From NCBI GenBank assembly GCA_015680685.1, contig MNCI01017535.1, positions 186,001 to 250,000 of the forward strand: DNA of 64,000 bases, written 5' to 3'. The notes beneath the pieces are model-generated. The model made no database searches. It was given only the letters and a program-made list of their open reading frames with translations, and was not told the DNA's origin. The DNA comes from Gnetum montanum (taxonomy: Eukaryota; Streptophyta; Gnetopsida; Gnetales; Gnetaceae). Shown here one piece after another: positions 1-11,309 of the stretch. The number at the start of each line of letters is the position of its first letter. Position 1 is the stretch's first letter. A program made the position numbers and the translations under genes.

Positions 1-960
1 ATACTAAACTTATTCAATGGACATTATATTTAGCCAATTTTGATTTTTTAATAGAATATATTAATGGTAAACATAATAGTTTAGCTAAATTCTTAATAAG
101 AGAGTATCACCTCTCTTAAAATTTTCTATTTTATTTTTATGTTTTTATGTATAGAACTTTTAACAAGAGGATGGATTTTATGGTATTTTAGACACCTTAG
201 ATACCGTAACCATGGCAAAACTCATATGGTAACTATCCTTCAGGAAATTCTTCAAAACCAGTGATGAGAAAGTTATGATTGGTTTATCTATGATTTCTCT
301 CAATCATCATGATCCTCCAAGGTAACCATTACAGATTATCATACAAGTCTTCTTGATCCAAATCCTAACCTGCGAATTAGGATCTATACTAAGGTGGAAC
401 TTTATTCCTTTTATTTCCTCCCTTCTGAACACATCTTTAATTAGTTTTGTTATCAACATAATCCATTCCATGTATATAAAATCAAATTAAACCCATGGAT
501 ATTTCCAAGTAAAACATTTTGATTATGGTGGAGTCAATTTGGCTGTTCTCCTATTGTCTACCATCTTTCCTATCTTGATCACCTCTATGAATGCCAAAAT
601 GAGCCAAATGAAGATTATCTATTTTATGGTAACCTTAAGGTAAGATCCTAGTATATTGAAATATTCTCCAAACCACTTGCATATTTTTTCACTTGCTATA
701 TCTCTCGATGTCTTGACTATAATGCACATTATAGGTTTTCCTTCCATCATCAAGTATACATGGAAATTAAGCATGACATCAACAATCATTATGCTTTGCA
801 CTCTCTAGTACCATGCACTTAGCTAGCTTGCCTTGATCTATGTATTGAAGATATGAGGAGATACAAAGAATCTTTTGATTCATGCTATATTTGTAAAGGG
901 TCATTTTCTTCAATAAACCAACACATTTGGGATTCAACTCCACTAGATAATGAAGTTGGG
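1..960 (+). pseudogene. Caulimovirid-like polyprotein 3' end (endogenous pararetrovirus remnant)
   Basis: Bases 3-116 read as the end of an RNase H domain: a W, an FDF, then IEYING, an H-N pair, LA, FL and RE in the spacing seen at the RNase H end of plant pararetroviruses, followed by a stop at 117. The L-R-E ending suits caulimovirids better than Ty3 elements. Downstream, about 355-600 keeps an open-looking stretch in another frame with a W-W-x-x-F-G pattern, and about 840-960 has a Cys-x2-Cys pair. Several stops and frame changes break it, so no product is expected. The rest of the polyprotein would lie left of the window. A Ty3-type RNase H is the main alternative. Confidence 0.45.
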
Positions 961-1689
961 TGCTATGAGAGTTATGATTATCTTAGAGATATGTGATGTT
1001 TCATGACACCATTAATCATTCTTGTTTTCTATTTTTTATAAAGCCACTTTATGAAAATAGTTGTTAGGTTAGGAATCTTGTCATAATGCACTATTTTCGA
1101 TGTAATAAGTGGAGTCTATGTTGTAACACAATACCTACAATGCCTCATGGCTCTAAGGCCTCTAGTATATAGATATGTATGAAATGCATAGAAATATTAG
1201 ACTAGAGAAATCTAAAGAGAAGCACATGACTCCTTGAAAGCATTCTTGCTCTAAGCATCCTATAGTTGTGCTTTGGCTTGTATCTTTGAGAGTTCTCTTA
1301 GTGTGAATAATATAAGTTATTACATCTATTGTGTGAATCTCTAATAGCTATTTATTGCTTTTTTTGCACATTTATAAGTGAGTATGGTATTGGACATGTT
1401 GCAAGCAATCTAGGCAAGAGTTGGTATGCAACCTATAGGTGTGCTCTTCTTGAGGGAGTTGAATCCATCTTGCACTTTCAAATCTAAGTTGATACAAACT
1501 TAAGAGAAGCTTGTTGATGGAATTCCAATATTTAATTGAGATGGCATTCCAATATTTAGTTAAAATGGCAATTGAAAGACATTAATTTTTCACATCTAGT
1601 TTATTAGATCTAATTTGATGTACATAAAATTATTTCTAACCTTCTACATTAGACAAAAAATGTGTTAAAATCTTTTGCTTGAGTAACTA
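961..1689. other. Noncoding stretch after the pararetrovirus-like remnant
   Basis: No reading frame is recognised. A TATA-like stretch (TATATAGATATG) lies near 1157-1168, which would suit a pararetrovirus intergenic promoter, but nothing else confirms it. Confidence 0.25.
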
Positions 1690-2045
1690 GTGAATTTGCT
1701 TAGGATTTTGCTATAGTTCCTCCTAAGAAATATTTCATTTTCTCAACCATTGTATTCTTTAAAAATACTAATCATGGTCTCATGAATCCTCAAGAACTAC
1801 TTTAGAGAATTTATCTTGTCATAAGATATGCAAGCTATAAATATATTCAATGAATTAACACAAGACTTTTACTTATAAAGTTAATCAATCAAATTTACAT
1901 AATAAGATTGAGTAAGGTGTTTGTATCTTCACCTTTAATTCATCAAGAAGAAAGATTTCTTTTCACTCTGTCAATATCTTTTCAAAGTTTAGCACTAAGT
2001 CAAGATCTACAAATAACACATCCATATAGTATAATAGGAAAGATG
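1690..2045 (-). pseudogene. LINE reverse-transcriptase C-terminal fossil
   Basis: Read on the minus strand, 2040-2017 gives P-I-I-L-Y-G-C, the motif found after the RT palm in many LINEs. It is followed by a lysine/arginine-rich stretch with an I-K-G segment. Stops and frameshifts are frequent. The block is matched in content and order by a second fossil at 17690-18065, which supports common origin. Clade not resolved. Confidence 0.45.
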
Positions 2046-2213
2046 ATAGTCTAAAAAAATTGTATTACTAGAAATGCATATGTGATGCTAAAAGCAATGT
2101 AGCTAGTGAGTGCAATCAAGTTTATTGAAGATGTAAATAAAGTACTATAGGATGATTTTTGTTAAGTTTCTCTTCATCTTGTCTAGCTTCATTGTTTAGC
2201 CATATGTTACTAT

Positions 2214-2218
2214 GTTTT
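2214..2218. repeat. Target-site duplication of element 1 (left copy)
   Basis: GTTTT directly before the left LTR; the same five bases follow the right LTR at 12146-12150. A perfect 5-bp duplication fits Ty3 integration and fixes the element's limits. Confidence 0.85.
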
Positions 2219-3054
2219 TAATGAGCGACGAGGTATCCCTATGCTCAACCATATGAATACAAGCATCCACACACAATTCGGTCGAATTCCAAGGACTAAG
2301 TGCTTATGTGCCTTTGTGGAATAAGGATGGGTTGATTAATCATTATCTTCCCAAGCTTACTTCTATATCATGATTGTATGGTTAAGTAAACTTGAGGTAC
2401 ATGATTTTTATGGCTTTTATGATTTTATGTCCTAGTGCTACAAAGGGAGGAGAGAGATAACTGAGTAACTAATTTAATTTAACTACTCAACTATGCTTTA
2501 ACTAGTCCTAACACTAGCATCTATTCTCTCTTGTCGTACACATCCTGAACCAATGCAACACTACTGGGATTACCAAAAACTAATCATTACTAGGTTACCA
2601 AGCGTTACACGCATGCTTGAAGTGGGCGTATTGAGTGTGCTTACTTAGGAGAGTTGTAGGGTGAGAGAGAGAACATTAATTAACTAAGGAAAGCATTAAG
2701 TAACAATAATTAACATTAATTAATCTATTATGAATGCTGCAAAGTTTATCACAAAGTTCATCTTTATTACCGTACACAAGGTGTGCTCAGGTACATAATG
2801 CTCGAATAAAGATCCATTCACTTTATGACTCCTACTGTAGGCACTTAGAAATAATTCTATCTCTGGAAAGGAGAAAATGCAAGATTTTTGATAAGGGATT
2901 AAGACTAATTGCCAAAACCAAGTGCACCTACCTTTTATTTATAGGCAATGAGGTAGGTCCCGATATCGGATGCCCAATATTGCATGGAAGGGTTTGATAT
3001 CTCAGACCTGATATCGTGGATGCGATATCATTGTCCCGATATCATGATTCATCA
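2219..3054 (-). repeat. Element 1 3' LTR
   Basis: Direct repeat of 11310-12145 and of the same length. The outer end begins TAATGAG instead of TGATGAG; the inner end is TCATCA. Five exact GATATC motifs lie at 2962, 2996, 3010, 3024 and 3038. Confidence 0.9.
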
Positions 3055-3065
3055 TACCCCCACGA
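3055..3065 (-). promoter_or_regulatory. Polypurine tract of element 1
   Basis: Minus-strand TCGTGGGGGTA directly precedes the 3' LTR. The same site in elements 2 and 3 differs only at the outer bases. It would prime plus-strand synthesis. Confidence 0.75.
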
Positions 3066-4924
3066 TTGAATGAAAACTTGTCCTTAAGTTCCTTACAAAA
3101 TATTGGGAAGGTATGGGATTATTGACGGAATGACACGAATAGTGAAATGGGATGAGAGACTCAAAGTGCTTGGTGAATGGATCTAAAGCATATTACAACA
3201 TTGGTGTTCATGCCCATTGTGGTGAACACTGTAGATAAATGACATCTAGACTCTTATTTGATAGCTTGAAGAGAGAGAAAAGAAAATGAGATGTGTTGCT
3301 GTTGATGCCAAGATTACGCTTTCCATTGTTTATCCATAGCCACATGACCAAACTTGTTCCTTTCATAAATGCTCCAGCTCTAGTCCATCATGAGTTCTCC
3401 CTATTATCCCAATCCATTGTTCATATGATTTCCATCTGCACACACAACACATTCATGAATTAGCAAGGATAGATAAGCCATCATGCAGTTGATACCTTGC
3501 CTCTATATGAAGCACATTGGCTAGGTTGTGGGTATGGCAGATACTAGGTTAGAGGTTTATTATTGGTGACTACCTGAGGTGTAGGGGTAAAACAAGTAGT
3601 AGAATGGAAAAATTTGTGATAGGGCCCCCATGACTAAGAGTCAACCTCCGATAGCAATAAGATGGAAAAAATAACAATGACGATGCCAATAAAATGGATG
3701 TCATGGATGGGGATGACATGAGAAATCACTGATTGCAAGAAATGTTTAAGGAAAATGATTTAACAATTGCACCATAAAGGAATGTTAGTGGGTCCTCCCC
3801 AAAGCAAGCTCATGCATTTTATTCCCTAACAAACCCACAAACCAAAGAGTCCATAGGCTCTAGGAATGACACATGGAACAAGGGTTAAAAGCTTACCCAT
3901 AAGAATTTACAAAGGAAAAATAATGCATCAACCAAAATATAGACTAATCATAAAATCGACAATGAGGTAAAAAATGGGAAGAAAGATGAATAGGAGAAGA
4001 TGGAATGGAATCCCAAGAGCAAGGTTATGTAGAGTTCCTTATGTATTTTATGGTTAAGGTGACGGAGTAAAACTCATTCCAAATCTAGACTCAAACCAAC
4101 TACATCTAGTGACCTCACATCAATACACTTGACCAATCCATCCTCTAGAAGCAACCAAAATGCTTCCCCAAAGAGTCACTACCATTCCAAGGAGAACAAG
4201 ATGGAGAAGAAAGAACTGAGAAAGGGCCTTAGTTAGAGGGAACCTTTAGGTATGGGTCACATGTATTTCTAGTGCCATAACCAGTGCTTGTAGCCCCATA
4301 TTTCTTTATTATGTCTAAGGGGTGTGCTTTGAGTACCACATTTGTTTGTTTATTATTTTTTGCATGAGAACCACACCATGCAAATACTTATTATTTTTTT
4401 TTCACTCAGCTTCCTAATAGTAGGTCAATGTTGAAATGGTAGAATACCCATGAAAAGCATCTAAGTACCCAAGAGAATAGCCAGCACAAGTGTGTTGAAT
4501 CCCCTTAAAGTTACACCCTTTTCAACCATTGAGTCCTTCATTGGTTTGAAGAATACAAAGCCACCAATTCATTAACAAGTTTATTTAGAAAAAGGAATAG
4601 TACAGGTCCAAGCCAAGGGAGACCACAGAGTTGAATGGATGAATGGATGGTGTGGACTCATTGCCTGTTTTATCAAAAGAACCATATCTTAGTGTCAACA
4701 TTGAAAATCAAAGGTAGAAACCAAACATTAGCAACCAACATTATTATAATACAATCCACCATTGTGAGCACTTATTATAAGACAAATAAAAGTAAATGAA
4801 ACAAAGAAATAGTAAAATTTTGAATGATGGTGTAAAACAAACACAAAAATAAGTAAATCTGAAAAATGTGCAAAACAAAAATGTGTAAAACAAAAATACA
4901 AAAGGAACTGAGGGCTTTGAATGG
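3066..4924 (-). other. Element 1 3' noncoding region
   Basis: About 1.9 kb between the integrase and the polypurine tract with no convincing reading frame. It aligns in order with element 2 (26139-28130). Landmarks are a 16-base block identical in elements 1, 2 and 3 (TGGGTCCTCCCCAAAG, at 3789-3804) and an A-rich tract near 4850-4905 that is thymine-rich on the sense strand. No envelope-like gene is recognisable. Confidence 0.6.
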
Positions 4925-6190
4925 TTAGCATTGGTGGTCATCTCCCCCACGACTGAGGTGGTAGGAGGCAATCCGAAATAAGGAGCAACGTTGTCCACCA
5001 ACAAAGGTATCATTGTTATTGACTATCCTAGGCTCATGGAAAGGTTTGGTTTGTTGAATTTTGACCAATAGTTTCTTGTTCGGGTTCTCAGGTTTATAAA
5101 TCATCATGGCCCCTGAAGGAAAAGTTGCATGAATTACATAAGGTCCTTTCCACAATGTTTGAAATTTGGTTCGTTGTGGCACATGTGTGGGATTCCAGTA
5201 GAGAACCTTATCTCTTGGTTGATATTTAAGTTTTCTAATCCTTAGGTCATGATGTTGTTTATTAAAGGCCTTATGAAATTTGTTAGATGATAGGGCGGCT
5301 AATCTATTCTCATCTAGCAAGTTGAGGGTCATTAATTGTTCTTTTTGTGCTAGATCAAGGTCAAGGTTGAAATCACACATCATAGATAGTGTACGGATTT
5401 TTTCTTGAATGGGAAGCATTGGAAGTTTCCCATACACTACCTCATAGGGAGAGTAGCCTATAAGGAGTTTCCATGTGGAGCGGTATGCCCAAAGAGCATC
5501 ATTCAGTTTGGTGCTCCAATATTGCCTATACTTGCTAATAGTTCTTGTCAATATTTTTGTAATCTTTCTATTGGTGACTTTAGCTTGACCATTCGCTTGA
5601 GGGTGGTATGGTGTAGTCAGTTTGTGTTCAACCCCTAAGTGTTGCATCAGCTTCTGAATAGTTGCACCTGTAAAATGTGTGCCATTGTTAGAAATAAGTG
5701 CACAAGGCATGCTAAACATGTTTACAATTTGTTGTTGAAAAAATCGTGTAGCTGTAGATGATGTACAATCCTTAATAGTGGCTGCTTATGCCCATTTTGT
5801 AAAGTATTCAACAACAACAATGATGTAGGATTTTCCATTGGACATTGGTGTAATAGGCCCCATAAAATCAATTTCCCATATGTCGAAGGGTTCTAAAGTT
5901 TAAATCCATTATTGAAGACCCTCCATTCTAGTATTCATTCCCCCATCATGTTGACAATACTCACAAGATTGGACAAAATGATGGACATCCTGAAATAATG
6001 TAAGCTAGTAATATCCTTCAAGCAGGATTTTAATGGGTGTTCATCTCCCGGCATAATGACCCCCACAAGAACCCTCATGAGCATCTTGGAGAACTCGCAG
6101 TTGATTTATATCAGGGATTCACCATCGAACCAAGCCATTGGGACATACTTTATAAAGTTTCCCGTTGATTTCCATAAAATACTTGGCTTG
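4925..6190 (-). pseudogene. Element 1 integrase
   Basis: Would insert the cDNA into the host chromosome. In minus-strand order there is a zinc-binding segment (His pair near 6085-6065, Cys pair near 5950), the catalytic core, and a C-terminal domain that ends in a 264-residue open frame at 5719-4925. The first catalytic Asp is present (I-D-F-M-G). The second core motif reads I-S-N-N-G-T-H-F, with Asn in place of Asp, and the third reads G-Q-A-K-V-T-N-R, with Lys in place of Glu, so two of three DDE residues are lost. The N-terminal half has several stops. The Y-H-P-Q-A-N-G-Q motif is typical of plant Ty3 integrases. Confidence 0.85.
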
Positions 6191-6289
6191 GTGAAGAAAT
6201 TGTTATTTCTTTTTAGCATCTAACTCTTGTGGTGTTTATTGTGTAAGGAGATAGGTGAGAATACTACTATACTAGTCTGTCTCCATAGT

Positions 6290-7850
6290 TAATTAATTAG
6301 TTACTATAGCTACAAAGAGGACTTCATCAGGGAAATGATCAAAAATTGGATACTCAGCCTCTTTGTTGTCCCATCGCACCTGAGATAAATGATCAGCAAC
6401 TACATTCTTGGTGTCTTTTCAATCAATCATCATAAGATCGAACTCCTGTAAGATTACAAGCCATCGTATAATGCAAGGGCTCACCATTGGTTTATTCATT
6501 AGGAACTATATTGCACTATGATCCATATTTACAAATACCTTATAACCCAATACACAATGCCTAAATTTTTCTAGTGCAAACACTACAACCATTAACTCTT
6601 TCTCTGTTGTAGTGTAGTTAAGTTGTGCACTAGCAATACTCCTACTTGCATAGTTGATATAATAAGGCCATTTTTAGCCATCTAACTATGTAATTATGGC
6701 TCCTAAAGCATAGTTGGACATGTTAGTCATTATATGGAATGGTCTAGACCAGTCAGGAGCTTGTAGAATGGGTGTTTCTATGAGCTTATATTTTAAAGTT
6801 TGGAAACCTAAATTGCATTCCCTGAGCCATTTGAAAGGTACATCCTTTTTCGTTAGTTCAACCAATGGTTTTGTGACCCTTGAAAAGTTCTCAATAAAGC
6901 ATTTGTAATAGCTAGTGTGTCCAAGGAATGATCAAATATATTTTATAATTTTAGTTTGCCAAGTAATTCCTTGGATAACTTTGATATTTACGGGGTCTAC
7001 CTCTATCCCTGTTTGCGAAATATTATGTCCTAATATGATGTCTTCTTGGACCATTAAATGGATTTTTTGCAAGTTGAGCCTTAAGTTGGTTTCTACACAT
7101 TGTTTTAGTACTTACTCTAACTAGTCCAAGGCTTGATCAAAGTTTTCTCTGTAGGTGGAGAAGTCATACATGAAGACCTCCACACCATTTCCTATATGTT
7201 GCTAGAATATGCTTAGAACTAATCGTTGAAATGTTGTAGGGGCATTGCACAAGCCAAACGACATCTATTTGTATGAAAATGTTCCCCAAGGACTAGTGAA
7301 TGTAGTCTTGGCTTGGTCTTCTAGGGATATTTATATTTGGTTGTACCCATTGTACCCTTCTAGAAAACTATAGTAGCGATGCCTTGCAATGGTGTCTAAG
7401 ACTTGGTCAATGAATGGCAATGGAAGGTGGTCTTTGAATGTTGCCATATTCAGTAGCCTAAAATCTATACACACTCTCCATTTACCTTCCTTTTTGGGCA
7501 TAATAACTAAGGGATTAACCCATTCACTATTAGCAATGGAGATATGAACCTAGCTTTTAGAAGCTATTCGATTTCTTCCTTAACCACTTGCTTAAGTTTT
7601 GGGTTAAGTCACCTCTGTAGTTGTCTTCAAGGCTTCATGGATAGGTCGGTGTAAATTCTATGTTGGCATATCCTAGGATCTATTCTTGTTAATTCAGGAT
7701 ATGACCAAGCAAAGGCTTTTGACCATTTATTTGTTACCTTTAGTAGTCTCTCTTTTTGTTGAGGAGCGAGCTTATCATTAATAATTACCAATTTTCCATT
7801 CTTGAGAAACATGTAATTCATATCAGTGGGCAATGGTTTTAACTCAAGGG
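6290..7850 (-). pseudogene. Element 1 reverse transcriptase and RNase H
   Basis: Copies RNA to DNA and removes the RNA strand. The RT fingers and palm can be followed from 7833 leftwards: an N-P-K segment, C-P-K-R-K-V-N-G-E, then the active-site strand at 7177-7160, which reads V-F-M-Y-D-F with Tyr where the first Asp of the FxDD pair should be. The thumb follows with F-L-G-H and R-E-C. RNase H follows near 6760-6400 with N-Y-T-T-T-E-K-E-L and a D-H-L-S end. Stops occur about every 50 residues. Not functional. Confidence 0.85.
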
Positions 7851-8199
7851 TCTCTTACTTAAACTTATCAAGGATTTTCAACTTCCCCCAGTTTATATTT
7901 TCAAGGTCAAGACTTGGAAGTTGGTGATGGACTTGCTCTAATGTATCTATGTTATTGATGTAAGTGTAAGTCAAACCCTCAGTTGGTTCCATGCATATAA
8001 TTGAACTTCTCTCTTGATCAGCTATTAGCCACTGGGTGCCTTCTTATCTTGTGGTTGCTGCATATAGGCACCTTTGTATATTAGTCACTTGTACACACTG
8101 ATTGCATGCAAGCAATGTTAAACGTTGTACAAACCATGATTTCTACACGCAATTACACCTTGTGTCACTGTATGCGTTGCACAGAACTTTCTTCTTCTC

Positions 8200-8545
8200 G
8201 ATCTTTCCAAATGTATTTTACTTGGATATTTCTAGGGAAAGGTCATGGATCCCTAGGTGTGCATTGATTGTGCTTAGCCATGCTCTTCCCATTATGATTG
8301 AGAAGTCCCCTTTATCGTTGTTGACCTGAATCACTAGGAAATTGATTAGATACGACCATCCACAAATAGTGATGATAATGTCATCCACTAGTCCTAATGG
8401 GACAGTGATGGACTGGTCAACCAACTCTAAATGAATGTTACTCTTTTTTTAATGGAGGTAGGTTTCAGGCCTTGTACATTTGTTGAGAAATTAAGTTGAC
8501 ACCAGAACTTGAATTCAAAAGAGCTTTGCAGGGCTCATTCCCAAC
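8200..8545 (-). pseudogene. Element 1 aspartic protease
   Basis: Retropepsin that would mature Gag-Pol. The active-site loop near 8520-8490 reads L-N-S-S-S-G-V-N-L-I-S, so the catalytic Asp is Asn. The flap side (C-G-W-S-Y) and the I-M-G-R-A-W-L end at 8424-8218 are well kept and match the same region of element 2. One frameshift separates the halves. Confidence 0.8.
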
Positions 8546-9179
8546 AATCTGTAGATATATAAGAGGACTCCTAGGACCAGATAATTTCCTAAGAATATGA
8601 ACATCTTTTATCTAATCAGTAAGAACATGAGTTAACATGACTATATGTGTTGGATGTGGTGTTTGGTCTAAAGGGAGTTTCGAAGCTTTGATTGGTAATG
8701 AGACGTCTAAAGGATTAGTTGCTTATGATTGCAAGAACTTAGTTAGACTATTGGTTCTAAAGAAAGGTCTTTTCTTCATGTGATTGTTAGGACCAATAGT
8801 AGATTGAGAGTTAATAGCCTTCGTAGCATTACATTGCTATGGCTAGGCAGGGAGCTCACCCTACATAGTTGGAGTAGGTGGTAATGGAGATATCGATGGA
8901 AAAGATGTAGCTAGATGAGAAGGATAGTATGTTTGTGGAACATCACCCCTAGGAGAAGGAGTCCTATAATAATCACGGGCTTGGTAGTGAGGTTGAGGAG
9001 TAACATGACTAGTAGACTCATGTGGAGAGATTGGCTACTGCACGTAATATCCATATGGGTCAAGTTGATGGTAAGGATACTGTTGCCATGGTGGTGGCAT
9101 TCCCCATGATTGTGGGTGCTACCACTATTGATACTGCTCAGTTGGTTATGGTGGAGTTCCACTTGGATAATATGTTAAG

Positions 9180-11170
9180 GGTTGGTGGAACTATCTTGGG
9201 TTACCTTGAGGATAAGGTAACCTTTGGGGTGTTTTCCTTTTGTTTAATCGTGGGTTGAGTGCATACACCCCAGAATCTTATAGATGTGAGATTACAAGAC
9301 AACATCCCTTAGGATGGTCATATTGGCATATCTTGCATCCACTATCATTTTCTGTATCTGAATCCACAACCTCTTTGATGATGGCGACTTTGCCCTTACC
9401 TTTGTTACATGCATATTCAACTTCTCTCTTTTTTCTCTGTTCATGATCACTACCTTGCTCTCTAGACTCCTCTACTATTTTGAGAATGGTTTGAAATCTA
9501 TTATCTAGGGAGTCCCACATTTCATCTACCTTTTTTGATACTTCTGATGCCAAATTTTGAATAGGAAAAGTTTTCCTATTCACCATCTCTTTGAGTGGTG
9601 ACTCTTCTTCATCCTCAAAAAATCTTACTTCCTTCCTTCGGAGGGAAGGATCTCTATTATATTCCTCCACACTCTCTCTTTTCCTTAGCTTACCTTCCTC
9701 TTTAGTAGATTACTCTAATAATCTTTGTACTTGATGGGTTCTAACCTCGAATAGTCTTCCTTGGTAATAAGTCCCAAGGGTTCTTCGCATTTCATGCTTA
9801 AGCCCATCTACTAGATGGCATACTTGATCCCTCTGCGAGTAACCATGGCCTGGGAAATGATGTAACAATGCATAATATCAGCCCATGGTAGCATCCAATG
9901 GTTCATATCCTCCTTGTTTCCATCCTTGGATTTTCTTTCATAGGTTGGACACTCGAGAGTACATTTGGTACTTATCGTTGAACAATTCTAACATGGTACT
10001 CCACCTACAAATGGATTTTGGCTCTAAGGACCAATACCAGTTCTCCACTTCTTTGATTAGTATCTGTGGGAACAACTTTAGTTTTTGCCATTGATTTTCT
10101 ATGTTTTGTAAGGCACATGCATCATGAAATGCTTATAGATGATTTTGAGGATCAGCGTTGTATCCCCCTTCAAATCATGGGATATTGTTCATGTCTAATC
10201 TCTTGATCCTACTATAATTTTGGTGCCTTTTTGGAACTCTAATAGCATCAATTATATCTAGCATACTTCAAGTAGCAAGTAGGGGTTCATCACGATCATC
10301 CTGTCTATGGTGTCTGTGATGCCTATGTTGTTCCCTACTTTTCCTTCTTATGTGTTGTGATTCTCTAGAATGTCCTCATCTCCTTTCTTGATTGTTTCAT
10401 CTATGACTTCCATCTTGCTTATCTTTATCCTCATGGTCTTTTCCTCTATGACTGTTTCTAGATCCTGAAGGAGAGGGTGAAGGAGTTGATGAATGTGAAG
10501 AAGGAGGAGAATCGTCACCATGACAGTGCCTGCCACCTTCTCTTCAGTGGTCACGTCCTCACTTGCAATTATGATTAGAATGTCCATCTTTATTATGCAT
10601 TGGTATTTCTTTCTTGGACCCTTTGTATCCATTGGTATTAGAACCTAGATTATGGATTATTGAATGATGATTTCGATACGCAACCCCTTGACCAAAGTCA
10701 ACGGGAGAAACATCATTTTGTGGGAGACTTCCTAAGGCAGGTTCACCACCCTCATTTTGACTTATGGCATATAGGACATTCTAAGACAACTTTCCCTTCA
10801 TGGATTCATGACATCTCTCCTATTGTAGATCCCTTTAATGTTGTACCTTTGTGGATTGATACTTTCTCGATTCATGATCATGCACAACGTACTCTACTTG
10901 TAAGTGCTGCATACCAATTCGTGTGAGATCACAAAGGAGCATGCCTGGGACTGAGTGATTAAGAGGTAACACTATGTTATCTTCTAAATCACACCAACGT
11001 AGTTGTTCATCCTAATGGAGGATAAAGGTAAAGTTTCGTACATATTCATTGGGATGAACATACACCACATAGAATTGTTGAGGGATTGGTGGATTATCAT
11101 GTGTACTACGGCTTTGATTGTTCCCTGCATCAAACCTAGGCAATGAAACACTCTTGTAAGAAGGAGACAT
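9180..11170 (-). pseudogene. Element 1 Gag
   Basis: Capsid protein. The likely start is the ATG whose complement is 11168-11170, which gives M-S-P-S-Y-K and aligns with the element 2 start. The N-terminal domain has H-P-N-E-Y, a basic His/Arg/Ser-rich linker follows at about 10650-10300, then the retrotransposon Gag domain near 10240-9800 (F-E-G-G-Y-N-A-D, L-K-L-F-P, W-Y-W-S-L). A C-terminal open segment at 9670-9278 ends in a zinc-knuckle-like C-x2-C-x3-H-x3-C. Multiple stops. It lies about 120 bp downstream of the PBS. Confidence 0.8.
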
Positions 11171-11290
11171 AATTGTCTATTCAGTGTACAATACTCTTCA
11201 TTTCACTATTTCTAAGATAACCAACCCTAAGGGTTCGTTCCAATGATGAGAAAGATTTCCTAAGTTCTAATTAGCGCACAACCAACAAAG

Positions 11291-11308
11291 TCCCCAGCAG
11301 TGGTGCCA
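11291..11308 (-). promoter_or_regulatory. Primer-binding site of element 1
   Basis: Minus-strand TGGCACCACTGCTGGGGA, one base inside the 5' LTR. It resembles the complement of the 3' end of plant tRNA-Asp with a few changes, and matches the sites in elements 2, 3 and 5. Confidence 0.75.
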
Positions 11309-11309
11309 A

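Noticed and set aside
10660-10926. 88-codon plus-strand frame
   Set aside because: Antisense to element 1 gag.
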